A DNA stretch of 64,000 bases from Todiramphus chloris collaris. Taxonomy: Eukaryota > Chordata > Aves > Coraciiformes > Alcedinidae. The notes under the pieces were generated by a model, which worked only from the letters and a program-made list of their open reading frames with translations, did no database searches and was not told where the DNA came from. The stretch is taken from positions 1 to 64,000 of the forward strand of contig JANVCC010000120.1 of the NCBI GenBank assembly GCA_025345505.1. Direction: 5' to 3'. The translations under genes and the position numbers were made by a program. Below, piece after piece: positions 11,643-24,589 of this stretch (positions are counted from its first letter, which is position 1; each line of letters opens with the position of its first letter).

Positions 11643-11648
11643 AATAAA
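11643..11648 (+). terminator. Polyadenylation signal, RLF (alternative)
   Basis: A second AATAAA, about 800 bases after the stop, is followed by a T-rich stretch (tctgtttcttgttcttctgtgtcttg) from about 11691. Confidence 0.4.
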
Positions 11649-11650
11649 AC

Positions 11651-14600
11651 CTATCTGAAGATTCACCAGGAGAGGAATCTAATACTTTACTCTGTTTCTT
11701 GTTCTTCTGTGTCTTGTTTATTGCTGTACTTCTGGATACATCATGAGGCCCAGAACCCTTTTCCTCCATGAGTGGCATTTCCCAGTCTCTGTGAGGGTGC
11801 TAATGAGCAAGCAGCAATAACAGCTTATTGATTGAGAATTTGGGATTTGTTTGGGTGTTTTAAAAATAGCCTTCTCCTTTCCTGCACCCAGACACTATTC
11901 ATGGTCTGTTTTAAGTGACATTTCCCCAGATTGTCTCCATTTCCTTTCCACCGGTACATTTCCCATCACAGTGTAAAACCTATCTGGAGAACTGTGTTGC
12001 AACCAAACCTAGGCAGAAATGGCATCTTCACACTGCACTTAAAGTTATTTGGGCGTCTTTAAATAAAAGTTATATTAAATGTTGTACACCAAGCAGGAGA
12101 AAATTTAGTTTATTGTTTGGTTTTTTGTTTTAATTTAAACTATAGGCTTCTTGTAGTGAAGGGGATATGGTACATGAACCTGCTCACTAACTTTCAAAAA
12201 TGGAAGTTAGGGTTGAAAGGTACAAGAGGGTCAGACGCCGGAAGTAGCTAAGGTATGTTCCAAAGTGCTTTTTGTCTCCTGAAAAAAAGAAGTCTTACCT
12301 TTTAACATCAAGTTTGTGTCACGTTCAGACGCATTTGAATGTTCAGGATCTCAAAACAGGAAAAGAGGTTAACTATGAACTTAGTAAACATATGATGACT
12401 ACTTCAGGTACTGTGCCTAGAGAGATGCCATGAAACTTCTGGGTTTTTTGAGTATCCCCCAAAGCAACCTCCTTTCTTCAATGCCTAGAGAAAGGAAACT
12501 GGTCAGCATGAATAGCAAATTCATTGAGGTTTTGATTCTTCAGTTTCAGATCAAGCAGCTATAGACAAGCAGAGCTTCAAATATGACACCTCTATTACAG
12601 AATTAAAACATTTAAACTGCTTTGAATGACGTAAATTGCATAAGAGTGCAGGAATGAAGTGAGATGGAAAATACATATCTACGCCACAGAGTGGGGAAGT
12701 GGTGAGACAAAGGTACCGTGCAAACTTCTGCTTTGTGTGGTCCTAAAAATGTACCAAGTCTTTAGAAAAGTTGTTCTGATGTCATTGATTGCTTCCTGTA
12801 ATTGAAAATGCTTTAAGTAGTATGGGAAATGGAAATTATTAAATGCAAGACTGATACTTCATGTGGTGATAAATTAGTTGATTCATAAAAGACCAGTGAA
12901 GAAATAACGAAACAGATTCCACTAATTCAAATATCTGCAGACTTAAAAGCTAGGAGACAATTATGTCATGACTTCTCAGGCTAGCTGAGGCCTCTTTGAA
13001 GGTAACAGAATTGTATGATCCTGAGACAGCTGCATCGTACCTGATGCTGACTGCCCCTGCTATCCACGAGCACACGCTGATGGAAATCTACTCTGTGCAG
13101 GACCTGCAGTTGTCTTGAGCGACCTGGAGACAACTTGGGTTTTGTAAGAAATTGGAAAGGTAATACACCTGCATGTTTACACAGGAAAGAAACCAGGAGA
13201 AAATTTTAAAACAAAAAGTGGGATTTATTTCCGAGGTGCTGCTTTATGTTGTAGATGCAGCTCTTGGGAGATGGCCTCTCTAAGGCTGTGTGTTGCAGGT
13301 AACGGAATATGACAGTTTTTTGGTTTTTTGTTTTGGTTTTGTTTTTTTTTTTTTTATAGTTGTTTTGGAACACTTACAATGTATTTTCAAACTTCAAGGC
13401 ATTTAAACCCAGACCTTTTTCTTTCCATTTTCATTGGCAGTTACTTATCTGGCAGGTGGAAATTTGTTTAACTGGCATAGCAATTCATTGTGATCTTTTC
13501 AGCTATACACTCAGAAAACTTTTCAGATAATTTGCATTATTGTGTTAGACTCCATAGACCTCCCTCTAACAGACATTCACTAGCCCTTCCTCTAATAAAT
13601 ACTTGAGGTTCCTGGAGAATAGAGACATTGCTGTTCTTAGAAATGCCACAAATGGTACAGTTCTCATTGCAGATCTGAGCTTCTCCCCCCGTTGCTCATG
13701 CTGTATTTTGTACCTCTTGTAACCTGAAGCTGGGTAAAATTTCACTTTAACTCCCTCATCACAGTTTCCTCCTCTTTCTTTTTACACTGGACCGATACTC
13801 AAGTTTGACTGTACTTAAACTTTCTTCAGGTTGTTTTCTTTCTTTTCTGTTGTTGCCTCTCTTGAGTTGGCACTGATAACTTTCTGCTCAATAGGAAGCT
13901 ATGATCGCAGATTCCCAGTGAACAACCTCATGGTTCTGGGACCTCGGAAGTTGTTCAGAAATGAGGAATAAAAGAGTTTCTGCCTGGCATGGGTGAAGCT
14001 TTTCTGTGTACAAGAGTTTGCCTGAGACTGCTGGATAAATTGCCACATGAATTTTGCTTGTTGCAAACGTCTGTCTTCTGCAGTGTAACTCGCAGTGCAT
14101 CTGTCTGCCTGTCCTGACTTGAATGTAGGAGTGGGTTCTCTTCCAAGTCACTGGCAAAAGCAGCAACTCAAAATGCAGGTTGTTTGGAGGTACCGTGTGT
14201 CCTTGTAGTGTGTCTAAGGAACAAAATAAAGTACATAATGGTGCTGCCTCGACTCTCCCTTTGGAGCAGCGCTTCCTGCGTTCCTTCTGCCAAGCTCTCA
14301 AATTATGGATCCTTTTAAAACTATGACTTTGAGTTTGCGTTTCTTGTATGCTGTTTATGTGAACTCTGCTGCAAACTTGCCACCAAAATATCTTTATAAA
14401 ATCCTACTGTGTTTAACCTGTGTATTAGTTTTCCAGTGTTCAGCTTTCCTATTAAAATAATTTATCATTCCACTTGTTGTATAAACAGCTTTGCCTATTA
14501 AGCATGAGTTTTATGGGAACCGTACTTGTGTAATCCGATGGAACAGTTTTGTGTGAAACCTTTAATTCCTCAAAGGTATTCTTCTCTTGCCAAGTAAGAG

Positions 14601-17600
14601 TTACTGCATGCGTATAAATTGCCACCACTATACACAGGGCAAGCGTTTACAAATTCCATCTCTTAAGTATTTCATAGACCCTCTGGAGTAGGCTGCTGCT
14701 GTTGACTCCTGCTGTTTTCATAGGCTTGAATGTAACGCAGGACAAGAGAAACAGGCAAACGTCTGTCTGTCTGTCAGGGGTGGAGGCAGGTCCTGTGGTC
14801 AGTGCTTCAGACTAAGGACTGTATTCAGAAAGTGACGGGTGGGTTTTCCTCAGGGGTCCTACATGAGCATCTTGGAGGCGTTTTCCTCTGGTGCTGTGGC
14901 ATTGTGTGCACTACTGGGAATTTTAACACTGTGGTCTCAAGTTGGTTTTGTGTTTCTGTTGGGAGATACCGGTGCTGTAGAGCTGCTTCCTAATCACAGA
15001 AATAATGCCTTAGCCCTTGCAGATACCAACTGTGCTTCAGTCTTTGAACTCCACTTTATCATCTGCAGATTGTGCTACTAGTTCAGGTAATAGGTGGTAA
15101 ACCATCAAAACAACAGTTTGAATCCACATGCTGATTTTTTTCTTCTTGGGCTTGATTATGTGATCTTTTTAATTGCCTAGCACTCATCGGTATCATGGAA
15201 GGGTAAAGGTCTGAAGTCAGGAGGTTTTACTGTCTCTTTCTGTTGCCATGTCATCGAGTAGGACAGCATTTCTCCTTCCAAGTGCTATCAGAAGTTGTCT
15301 TACAGTGAAGATGCAACTTTCCCAGCTTCTTGCTTTCAAACGTAGGGAAGAAACGTTTGTTCTGCTGTCGAGGAACACCATCACATTGGCTTCCTACAAA
15401 AGGATTCTTAAACAGCAGATACCTGAGAAAACATAGATGCAAATTCGTAATCATGGTATGTTGCTTCCGTTTCTTAAATTATTTTCTTCAGGTGTGTGGA
15501 TTTTAAAGGAAAACTATGTGCTTCTTGCTTTTGCGTGCCTAAATTCCCCAAGGCTGTGAGCTGCCCTGCAACGTTCCTAGAGGTAGTAAAAAACTGTAAA
15601 TACCATTGCAGAGAGAGAGAGACCCTCCAGGCTGACTTCTGTACTCCTGGCAGGGTTCTCAGCAAAGCCAGCATGTTAGTTCAGTGGTTTTGCTCGTCTG
15701 CTGTTTTCTGGCTGTCTTTGTTCATGCGAGACACTTGCATTTTCTGATGCTGATAAAGCCTGTATTTCACGTATTTTGCATCTTGGCTGCAGTGAGTTAT
15801 TTGAGGGAGATCAATTTCCAGTTAAGCCCTATCAAGTCTTGTCAAGAACCTGAGCGTGCTTCTGGCAGAGAGCAGGGGAGGCTTAAGTGAACCCACCTTG
15901 CCTTTGTCTAGCCCTGTCAGGTGCTAAACCTGTTCCTCTCCCCTGAAGTTCACAGCTAGTGCCCTGGAGCCCTTCTGTTCTGACTCCCCACAAGAGTATT
16001 CCCTCATTTTCTTTTTCTGTATGCCCATGTGCGTTTGGAGTGGGTGAGGGTGGGAGGAGAGCTGTTGCTCTTCCTTGAAAATGTCTGAAGTTTTATAATT
16101 ACAGGGAAGTAAGTAGGCAAGGGATTAGTCAGGGTGCAGTGTGGTGCTGGGGAGGGATCTGGCTTGGCCAGCTTCCATGAATTGCTGGAGCTTTCTCTAG
16201 AAAAGGAGGGAAGTGGCAGCCAGGAACAGCTCACCAAGAGGAGCACTGCCATGTCTTTCCTGGCAGTTGGCAGGTGTAGTATTTCTTCTGGGTGGACGTA
16301 CTGGCTTACAGAAAAAACAAGGCTGGTTTTTAATGTATTTGACAGGTCATTCTGCCAAATAGAAATGGTAAATGAGAAAATTAAGTTTGCATTTTATTAA
16401 AAGTGGATAAAAAAAAATCCGCAGATAAGTTCTGTTATACTTCAGGCTGGTAGAAATAAGATGAACGACTGGTACTAAAGTGTTTTGTCTAGAACTGGCT
16501 ATGAAGGAACGTTCATTAATACCCCTTTTATTGCGCCTCTATCACATTACACATTGATTGTGCTCTGTACGGTATGTGTGTCCCAGTACTGCTGTGCCAA
16601 GCCCCATGGATTGCAGCAGCACTTGTGCTTGTGCACAGACTGCAGGACCTGGGGAATGAAAAATCTGGTGGATGAAGAAACACTTAACAGCCCTTGGGTT
16701 TGCCAGCAAGCGCACATTGATGAGTGCCTCTCCTGTCTTCATGTAACACAGAGAAGCTGTGTGAGCTTAGAGAGAGCATTGCACAGAACCAATCAACAGG
16801 AACACTGTACTGGAAAATAAAAAAAAAAAAGTATTGAAGATTACTAGAGCAGTTCTGGAAGATCTTTTCTGTAGAAGCAGTGAGGAAAGAGGCCTCTGTG
16901 AGCTTGTGAAAGGACAGAACAGAGATGACGGGCCTCAGCAGCAAAAACTACATCCATCCAATAATAAAGTAAGACCCTTCAAGCTGTATGCTGATGCCAC
17001 AGAGAAGAGCTGTGTGAACAGTCAGTTTGCTCTTTTGCATTTTAGGTCACTAAGACTCTCCCTGCTTATGCAAGCCGGTCTTCTGCTGAAATTCTTAGTT
17101 GCACTGGGGAGCAGGAAGGGCAGAAGGGAGTACGAACAGAGAAGCAGCAGCATTGTGATTGGGAAAGGTAAGTCAGTTCAACCATGTGAGTTATGTGCAG
17201 TGCTGGGAAGAATGGCAGATGTAAATGGATGCAGACACGGACTGCTAAGTAGCAGCAGCAGGAACCAGCAACAAGCAAAGACTGGTGAAAAATTACCTAA
17301 AGTTACCAGATGGAGACAGCTGAAAATTATTGGGGAGTGGTGGAGATAGGGCAGGATTTCAGATTCCTGCAGGGTAAACCGCAGCATGAAAAAGATACCT
17401 TGATTCCATAGGGTCACTATGGCTCTGCTCAGAATCCCTCCCATATACGTGTGCTAACAGCTCTCCAGGCATCCATGGGTTGACATTGAGTTTTACTGCA
17501 CTTTCTAGAGCATCCTTGGTCCAAAACACTACTTTCTGGGTAAAGTTTGCAGCCGATAACGTGCCACTCCTGTTGTGCAGGGGTAGGGGCTGTCACAGTC

Positions 17601-18800
17601 TTCCTGCCCAAGCAGGGCCTCCCCTGCATGATACAGAACCGGTACCAAATACTGCTCCCACGTGCACACTACAAGACCCCTGTGAGGACTATCTCATTGA
17701 CAGCTCTGTGCTAGGCAACATGAACCCGCTTAACGTGACCTAGGTAGTCCCAGGTTGGACCATCTCGGACAGCTGATTCACAACTTGTTCCACTTAGTGC
17801 ATGTTGCCAGTCTGTTCTTTGCCTCGTAGCAAAGTCATTGGGTAGCGAGGAACAGCTACCCCATGGAGAAACTGCAGGAGTTTGGCTTTGGTCTCCACTA
17901 CGGGAGGTTCCTACACTACATGCTGCTGGAAAGTGCTTTGGGAAGTTCAGAAGTGTATTGACCTAGCTCATCGGATTCACTTAGGAATTGCATTAAGTTT
18001 GGCCTTGGCCAACCAATTCCACTCCATTGCTTTCAAGCCAATCCTCTGCCTCTTCTGGAAGGAGATGAGGGGTTTGGTGCTCTGTGAGCACAGCTACAGT
18101 TGTGTCTGTGAGTGGGGAGCCCGGAAGCCATGGCGTGCTCTGCACCACAGCTCAGTGTTCAGGAAAATCTGCAGTGGGCCGCTGCCCACTGAGGAGAGAG
18201 GAGAGATCAGGTACAGAATTACAAGGGTAAATACTTATCCATGCTTAGGAGGTGACCCAGCCAAAATGGGGCACCCCAAATAAGCTGTACACAGGGTTCT
18301 TCTAGCCTTCAAACGTTCAGGTACAACACAATTTTACTAATCACTAACACCCATCGTACCAATTACCAATCACAGTAAAACTGCAAAACGACTGTATTTC
18401 TGCAGCATTCTTGCTGCTTGTCTATTGATCCAGACGTCCCCGGAGTCACTGCCAGATAGTACTGGGATACTATGCCACATGATGCTGGGAGGGCTTAGGG
18501 GTTGTCCAGGGGTGTCCTTTCTCCTTCACAGACAGCTCTAAGCCTCCGAGAAGCAAAGTCCTTACTTCCTGGGCTGAGCTGTCCTTTAGTTTGTTTTATT
18601 TAAGTATGAATAATACCAAAGTCACCAGTAAAATTCCACTACCTCATTATATTGCAGTGAAGTAATATCTATATTAACCAAGTTAACACAGTCAAGACTG
18701 ATGGATAGAAGAATTAGGAAAGGGAGTTTCCGTAACACCAGTCCCTACATCTTTGCACCTGAGCATCAGGACAGGCTTCTGTGCCGCCAGCATGAATACG
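11651..18800. other. RLF-ZMPSTE24 intergenic interval, no gene recognised
   Basis: Seven kilobases hold no exon that I can match to a known protein on either strand. Short ORFs (for example 13888-14301 minus, 16834-17349 plus) have no domain, splice support or plausible composition. In humans TMCO2 lies between RLF and ZMPSTE24; I see nothing resembling it here. A pyrimidine-rich run lies at 13318-13357. A GC-richer stretch at about 17420-18560 looks different from its surroundings and may be an old transposon, but I cannot name it. Confidence 0.5.
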
Positions 18801-18829
18801 CTGCCAGGTGCCCTCCTGGCCTACTGCCC

Positions 18830-19700
18830 TTGCCTGCCGATGCCGGCAGAGCTGCGGACAGCTCCCCTCCAGAGCTGCGGACAGCTCCCCTCCAGCTCGC
18901 CAAAGAGCCTGCGGGAGCTACCCCGGGGAGACTCCTCGCCAGGAATCCCCTCCCGCGATGCCCTCCCAGGGGCGGAGCGGTGCAATCGCCTTACCCGGTC
19001 CGGTCGGGACTCCGGCCGCCGATGCTGCCCCGGGAGGCGGCGGCAGCAGCGACCCGGCTGACACCGCGGGGCCGCCCCGCGCCTCCCCGCCCCGCCCACC
19101 TCCCCTCGGGGCCCGGCCGGGCCCCTCCCTCCCGCAGCTCCTCCGGCCGCCAGGCGGCGCCAGCGGGGAGCGCGGGCGGGAAGGCGCGGGGCCGGCCGGG
19201 AGCGCGGGGCCATGGCGGTTGCCGGCGAGCTGTGGGCAGAGCTGCCGGCTGAGAAGCGCATCTTTTGTTCTGTGCTGCTCTTCTCCTGGGCCGTCTACCT
19301 TTGGGAGGCCTTCCTGGCGCATCGGCAGGTCGGCGGGGGCTGTGGCGGGGATGGGCGGGGGTCGTGCCCGGCCCGGTCTCAGGCGGGGGGCGGCTGTGTC
19401 TGAGCGGCGCGGGCCCGGCTTGCTCGGTCGCCTGCCTGGGCAGGGCCTGGCCCTGCCGGCCGCGGGGCTGGGCCGCCCTCGCTGTCAGCCCCGCTCGCCC
19501 GCCAACCGTCGGTAGGAGAGGTCTGCGGCCGGCAGGCCGAGAGCCTGGGAGGGGAAGGGCCACGTCTGCCTGCGTAGCCGGGGTGGGGGTTGTGGCAAAG
19601 CTCTTGGCGGCTCTGCCGAGCCGGGTCCTGCCCCCTCGGTACCTGCACCTGCCGAGACTTGCCCCTGCTCTGGAGCACGGCTGACGGGGCAGCGGCCGCG
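18830..19700. promoter_or_regulatory. CpG island promoter of ZMPSTE24
   Basis: An abrupt rise in G+C and CpG density surrounds the first coding exon. GC boxes of the CCCCGCCC type occur at about 19086-19100, with other GC-rich motifs through 19210. No TATA box is apparent. This is typical of a housekeeping promoter. The transcription start is not visible from sequence but should lie within the ~150 bases before 19212. Confidence 0.8.
19212..19328 (+). CDS. ZMPSTE24: ZMPSTE24 exon 1 (coding part)
   Basis: The start ATG sits in ggggccATGG, a good Kozak context. It encodes 39 residues, [18 protein letters not shown] then a hydrophobic first membrane segment ([20 protein letters not shown]). The donor is CAG|gtcggc. 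The frame continues [13 protein letters not shown] in exon 2. Confidence 0.93.
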
Positions 19701-19865
19701 CTCCCTCAGATGAACGCCGGGGTGATGGGGACGCTTCCCACCGTGTGGGGCAGCAGGGGAGTTGGTAAAGAGATCTGAAAGGTGTCGCTGTGGTGGGGCA
19801 CCCAGCAGTCCAGCACCCACCCGGCAGCTCCATCCGCCTTCCCCAGGACAGGAAGGGCAGAAAGG

Positions 19866-20190
19866 AGAAAACTCATGGGTCATAGTAAAGAGAGTTTAAT
19901 AAGTGAAGGAAACGGGAAAAGAACCCAAACCTGCAAGTGCTGCAAAGGTAAATTGCTCACCGCCTCCCACGAGTAGGCAGGTGCCTGGCCAGGCTCCAAG
20001 TAACAGCCACCTTGAAAGTCAAACCCTCCCCCCTGCCCCCTTTTCTTTTTCCTCCACTTCAGTTTTTATTGCTGACTCTGACACTGCACACAGGAAATGT
20101 CCCTTCAGCTCAGCCCATCCCAGCTCAGCTCAGCTGTCGCAGCCCCACCTCCAGCGCCCATGCTGGCGAAGGGGGAGCCTTGACGCTGCT
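19866..20190 (-). mobile_element. Probable ERV-L-type LTR fragment
   Basis: Motifs typical, as I remember them, of avian ERV-L LTRs in reverse orientation appear in order: a gagtttaataagtg block, tgcaaaggtaaattgctcacc, cctcccacgagtaggcaggtg, ggccaggctccaag, cagccaccttg, and tttttattgctgactctgac. No coding part, partner LTR or target-site duplication is identified. The family assignment is from recall, not from a search. Confidence 0.45.
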
Positions 20191-20493
20191 TAGCAGGAGC
20201 CAGAACCTGGTGTGTTACCAAAGCTGCTTCAGCCCTAAGTGCAGGTTTTGGTGAGAGAATTCACTCCGTCCTAGTCAGAGCCAGCCCAGCGGGCGGGAGT
20301 GCTGCCAGCAGGGGAGGAAGCAAGGCTGCAGAGTGCTGGGTGCCCCATCAGGTTGGGCCAGATGGCTGCCAGACTGCAACACAATGCTTTGCCTGAATGA
20401 AGATGGTATTTTGAAGTGAGGAAGGGTAGGAGCTTTTCCTTTGAGGTAAATATACTGGAACAAGATAAGGCAGTGGATGGAGTAAGGCCTGTT

Positions 20494-20815
20494 ACAGAAT
20501 TACAGAGGCTGGACAAGCCCTCTGAGATCATCAGGTCCAGCCCATGACCCAACCCCACCACATCAGCCAGACCATGGCACTCAGTGCCACCTCCAGCCTG
20601 TCTCTGAACACCTCCAGGGACAGTGACTCCACCGTCTCCCTGGGCAGCCCATTCCACTGGCTGATCACCCTCTGTCAGGAAGGGCTTCCTGATATCCAAC
20701 CCAAACCTCCCCTGGCACAGCTTCAGGCCATGGCCTCTCCTCCTGTCACAGGTTCCTGGGAGAAGAGCCCGACCCCCCCTGTCTACACCCTCCCTTCAGG
20801 GAGCTGGAGAGAGCA
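20494..20815 (-). mobile_element. CR1 LINE 3' fragment, reverse orientation
   Basis: It starts with the CR1 3' end in reverse (cagaattacagaggctgg, gagatcatcaggtccagccc) and runs through the non-coding 3' region (ctccagggacagtgactccaccg, cattccactgg, ttcctgatatccaa) to cctcccttcagggagctg. The sequence style differs from the copies at 23335 and 45612, suggesting another CR1 subfamily. Confidence 0.85.
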
Positions 20816-21254
20816 AGTTTTTTTAAATTTGAAAGTGGTGAGCTCTCTGCTGACAGTGAAATAGCCCTTTGTTTATGCAGCTGTGCCATAGATGTGATTC
20901 TAGGGAAGCTGCATGGTTTGCATGAGAGGGTCTGGTCTTTAGTTTCAAACTCTGCGTAGTTGTTACTGTGGTGCAGTAGATCATACACTGCAGAAAAATT
21001 AGTTTGTGTGGTCTTTATATAGCAGCTATTTTGGAAATAAACTTATGTAGGCAACTCAGTTTCTGTTTATAACATATTTGTGCTTCAGCTTTATACTGGA
21101 ACTTGATAGAAAGCAGGAATTTGGGAATATTTGTTATTTTGTGAGTTGGTTTTGTGTTGTTTTTCTTTTTTTTAAAAAAAACTTTCTGCGGTGGCCCTTG
21201 GGGTCATGCTGTGTGTTGCTTTGAAATATTATTTATCTCCTTAAAAACACTTGA

Positions 21255-21443
<189 letters not shown>

Positions 21444-23334
21444 TGAGCTTTTCTGGCGTTCATATGATACCTTACATGTACTTAAACTGTGAACCCGTAC
21501 AGCTGCACTGCCGGTGTTCTGGCTTCTTAGGGTAAGCACTGAAATTTGGAAGGCACAGCATTCTGTGTCTCTTGTCTGTGGCTGCATTTGCCATGTGAAA
21601 AGAAGGGATTATTCGGACAGCACATCATTTCTCTACACAGTGCTGAGTCACACTGCACAGTTACAGTCTATTTTGTATTCCTGTGTTTTAGTGGCAGAGC
21701 TGACCCTACTGTGATTTCCCCTGCCAAATAATAAAGCAACACTAGAATTATTTTAAGTTGTTACAAATCCAGACCTTTTTCTGTATTTGGAGCACACAGC
21801 TGCTTTTCAAAAGAGAATGAAAAAAGTACTGTAAAATATTGTTTTACTGTAATAGTACTGTAAAATGTGTAACTGTGATGTGAAACCAGCACTTGAGAAT
21901 AGTGGCCCCTCCTACCTTCGGCATTTCCCGATCTCCTGACCTGTGCGTTGTTTCATTTTGTACAAAGCTGTATAAATGTCAGTGTGCACGTGTCGGTACA
22001 GCTGTGTGCTGAGCAGAACTCAAGAAAACTTTTGTGTGAATTTGAAAAGTTTCTGTTCCTCTGGCCGACTTTAGAGGCAGTATTGCATTTGAAAAATGAA
22101 GCTGTCCTCCAGCAGGGGATAGTGGCAGAGTGAGTGGTACCACCCAGCAAGGGCAATGTGGCAGAAGAGTCTGCAGCTTTATTGTGATCTACAGAGCTGC
22201 AGCCAGAACAGCCCCCTCGTCATTTTTAAGGAAAATATATATGATTGGAATGAGCCAATTGCCACTGAATGTAGTGCCCTGCTAAACAGAGGGCTGTATC
22301 AGCAGTCTGTGTTGTCTTTACCCAAGCTGACAGTTATGATCCCCCCTCAACACTAGGTCACTAACAACCAGGAGGGCTGCTGCTGGGCCTGCAAGCTTTG
22401 CTGCATTGGCAGGTTTGGTACGCAGGTTGCAGAACTTTGTGGAAGCAAGGCAATGCAAGGCCACTGACTTCTACATCTCATTTCTTCATTATGGCTCCAT
22501 TAATATAAGTTTTGCTTAGATAGAGCTAAATAATCTCCAACCCTCTAGCACCCCTGATACCCAGTCCCCCCTGCAGCAGGGTTTCTTCATCACCTTCTGT
22601 AGACTGTTTTGCATTACTTCTCTTGATGCTGGGCATTGCTTGCTCTTCCTTCTTTGCATCATTGCCAGGAGTTTTTGAAAGGCTGCCATTTGTAGAGTTT
22701 TCTTAACAAATTTTATGTTAAAGTCACAAAATTTGTGTTTCTGGTTGAACACTTGGGTGCCATTTAGAATAATGTAAGGGAAGTATACCACAGCCCGCTG
22801 TGAGCTGTGGAAGATCTCCACAGATAGTCTGCTCTGCTGCCCTTGTGATTACAATTCCTGTCCTTTAAAACTGTGTTCCTTGTTAACACACTTCTTCCCC
22901 TCTCGCTAGGAAAGCACACCTTCGGGTTGCTCTGGTTATTTTGTTCCTGCAAAGGGAAAATAATTACACTTGAATAGAAATTCCACTCCCCAACCCCAAT
23001 CCATTGTCATCCCAGGACCAGAGGTTTTCTTGGAAAATTGAGAGTTGGAAAGCATCCTTACTGTATCTTTATTTGGTATGTTTTAAAGATTAGAGAAAAA
23101 AACACGTAGATAATAGGACTTTTCCAACTAGTATAACTGGTCTAAAAAAATAGACTATTTTGGAGGAATTTAAAACTGCTTCTCACCAGTTATGCCAGAT
23201 ATGTACTGAAAAGGTAATACGAGCTTAGAATAAAGTTCAGAACTAAATTAGCAGCTTGGAACACTTTGAGTGATAGTCATGACCTTTGGAGGAGTCCATA
23301 TGGCAGGGATAGGGAACTAGGGTGATTATTTTTT

Positions 23335-24215
23335 CACAGAATCAGAGTGGTTTGGGTTGGAAGGGACCTCAAAGATCATCTCTTCCAACCCCCCTCGCCA
23401 TGGGCAGGGACACCTCCCTCTAGACCAGGTTGCTCAACGCCCTGTCCAACCTGACCTTGAACACATCCACTGATGGAGCATCCACAGCTTTCATGGACAA
23501 CCTGTTCTAGTGTCTTGCCACCCTCAGAGTGAAGAATTTCCTTCTCATTTCCAATCTAAATCTACCTTCTAGTTTCAAACCATTGCTCTTTGTTCTATCG
23601 CTACAGGCCTTTGTAAAAAGTCCCTCCCCAGCTTTCCCGTAGCCCCTTTCAGATACTGGAAGGCCACGATAAGGTCTCCCCAGAGCCTTCTCTTCTCCAG
23701 GCTGAGCAACCCCAACTCTCTCAGCCTGTCCTCACAGCAGAGGGGTTCAAAACCTTGGATCCTCTTGTTGGCTTCCTCTGGACCCACTCCAACAGTCCAT
23801 GCCCTTCTTGTGTTGAGGGCCCCCGAACTGGATGCAGTACTCCAGGTGGGGTCTCTCAAGAGCAGAGCAGAGGAGACAATCACCTCTTGACCTGTTGTCC
23901 TTGTTTTTTTTGATGCAGTCCAGGATATGGTTGGGGCTTTCTGAGCTGCGTTCACACATTGTTGGCTCACGTTGAGCTCTTCATCTACCAGCACCCCCAG
24001 TCTCCTCAGGACTGTCTCAGTCCATCCCCTGCCCAGCCCATACTTCTGCTTGCCTCAATCCAGATGCAGGACCTTGCACTTGACCTTGTTGAACTTCATG
24101 AGGTTGGCATGGGCTCACCTCTCCAGCCTGTCTAGGTCCCTCTGGATGTCATCCCTTCCCTCCAGTGTGTTGACTGTGCCGCAGAGCTTGATGCCATCAG
24201 CAAAATTGCATTTTT
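23335..24215 (-). mobile_element. CR1 LINE 3' fragment (~0.88 kb), reverse orientation
   Basis: The 3' end lies at 23335 (cacagaatcagagtggtttggg, ttggaagggacctcaaagatc), followed by the 3' UTR and the C-terminal part of ORF2 read on the minus strand. The element is 5' truncated near 24215 (gagcttgatgccatcagcaaa). The minus-strand reading frame holds recognisable CR1 phrases but is broken. Confidence 0.92.
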
Positions 24216-24589
24216 TGAGATAATGGCATGTGAAACCTTCCAGCTGTGTACCATGGACTTAGCAGGGACACTGAGTATCCAGCTCACTCTAATCTCCCGT
24301 CAGCTAACACCTCCAGACTTGATACACATCTTCTTAGATTTTGAGAACTTGTTCTTAATTTTACTGAAGCCTGCTGGCTTCATTTCAGACTTGAAGAACA
24401 GCTTGCATTACCAAAACCACTGCCTGCTTGTTTACTTCACTGTGATCAACCTAATGAAACAAAGACATAATATACCATTTCCTTGCAGAGCCTTCTGCTG
24501 TTGTGGCTGCAGCGTATTTTTGAACAGGGAGAATACCTTTGGTCTGGAGGCTGCAGCAGCTGTGTGGTTACAAGTGTGACCGCTATTGC

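Larger units (their letters stand above)
10848..11650 (+). other. RLF: RLF 3' UTR (probable extent)
   Basis: This AT-rich non-coding sequence follows the stop codon and has AATAAA signals at 11235-11240 and 11643-11648. Which site is used, and whether the UTR continues to further AATAAA copies (for example 12062-12067), cannot be told without RNA data. Confidence 0.55.

Noticed and set aside
16834..17349. 171-codon plus-strand ORF in the intergenic interval
   Set aside because: It has no domain, low-information composition and no splice or promoter context, so it is treated as chance.
18821..19883. Several long overlapping ORFs on both strands around 18.7-19.9 kb
   Set aside because: They are Arg/Pro/Gly/Ala-rich by-products of the CpG island. 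Only the short ZMPSTE24 exon 1 frame is supported.
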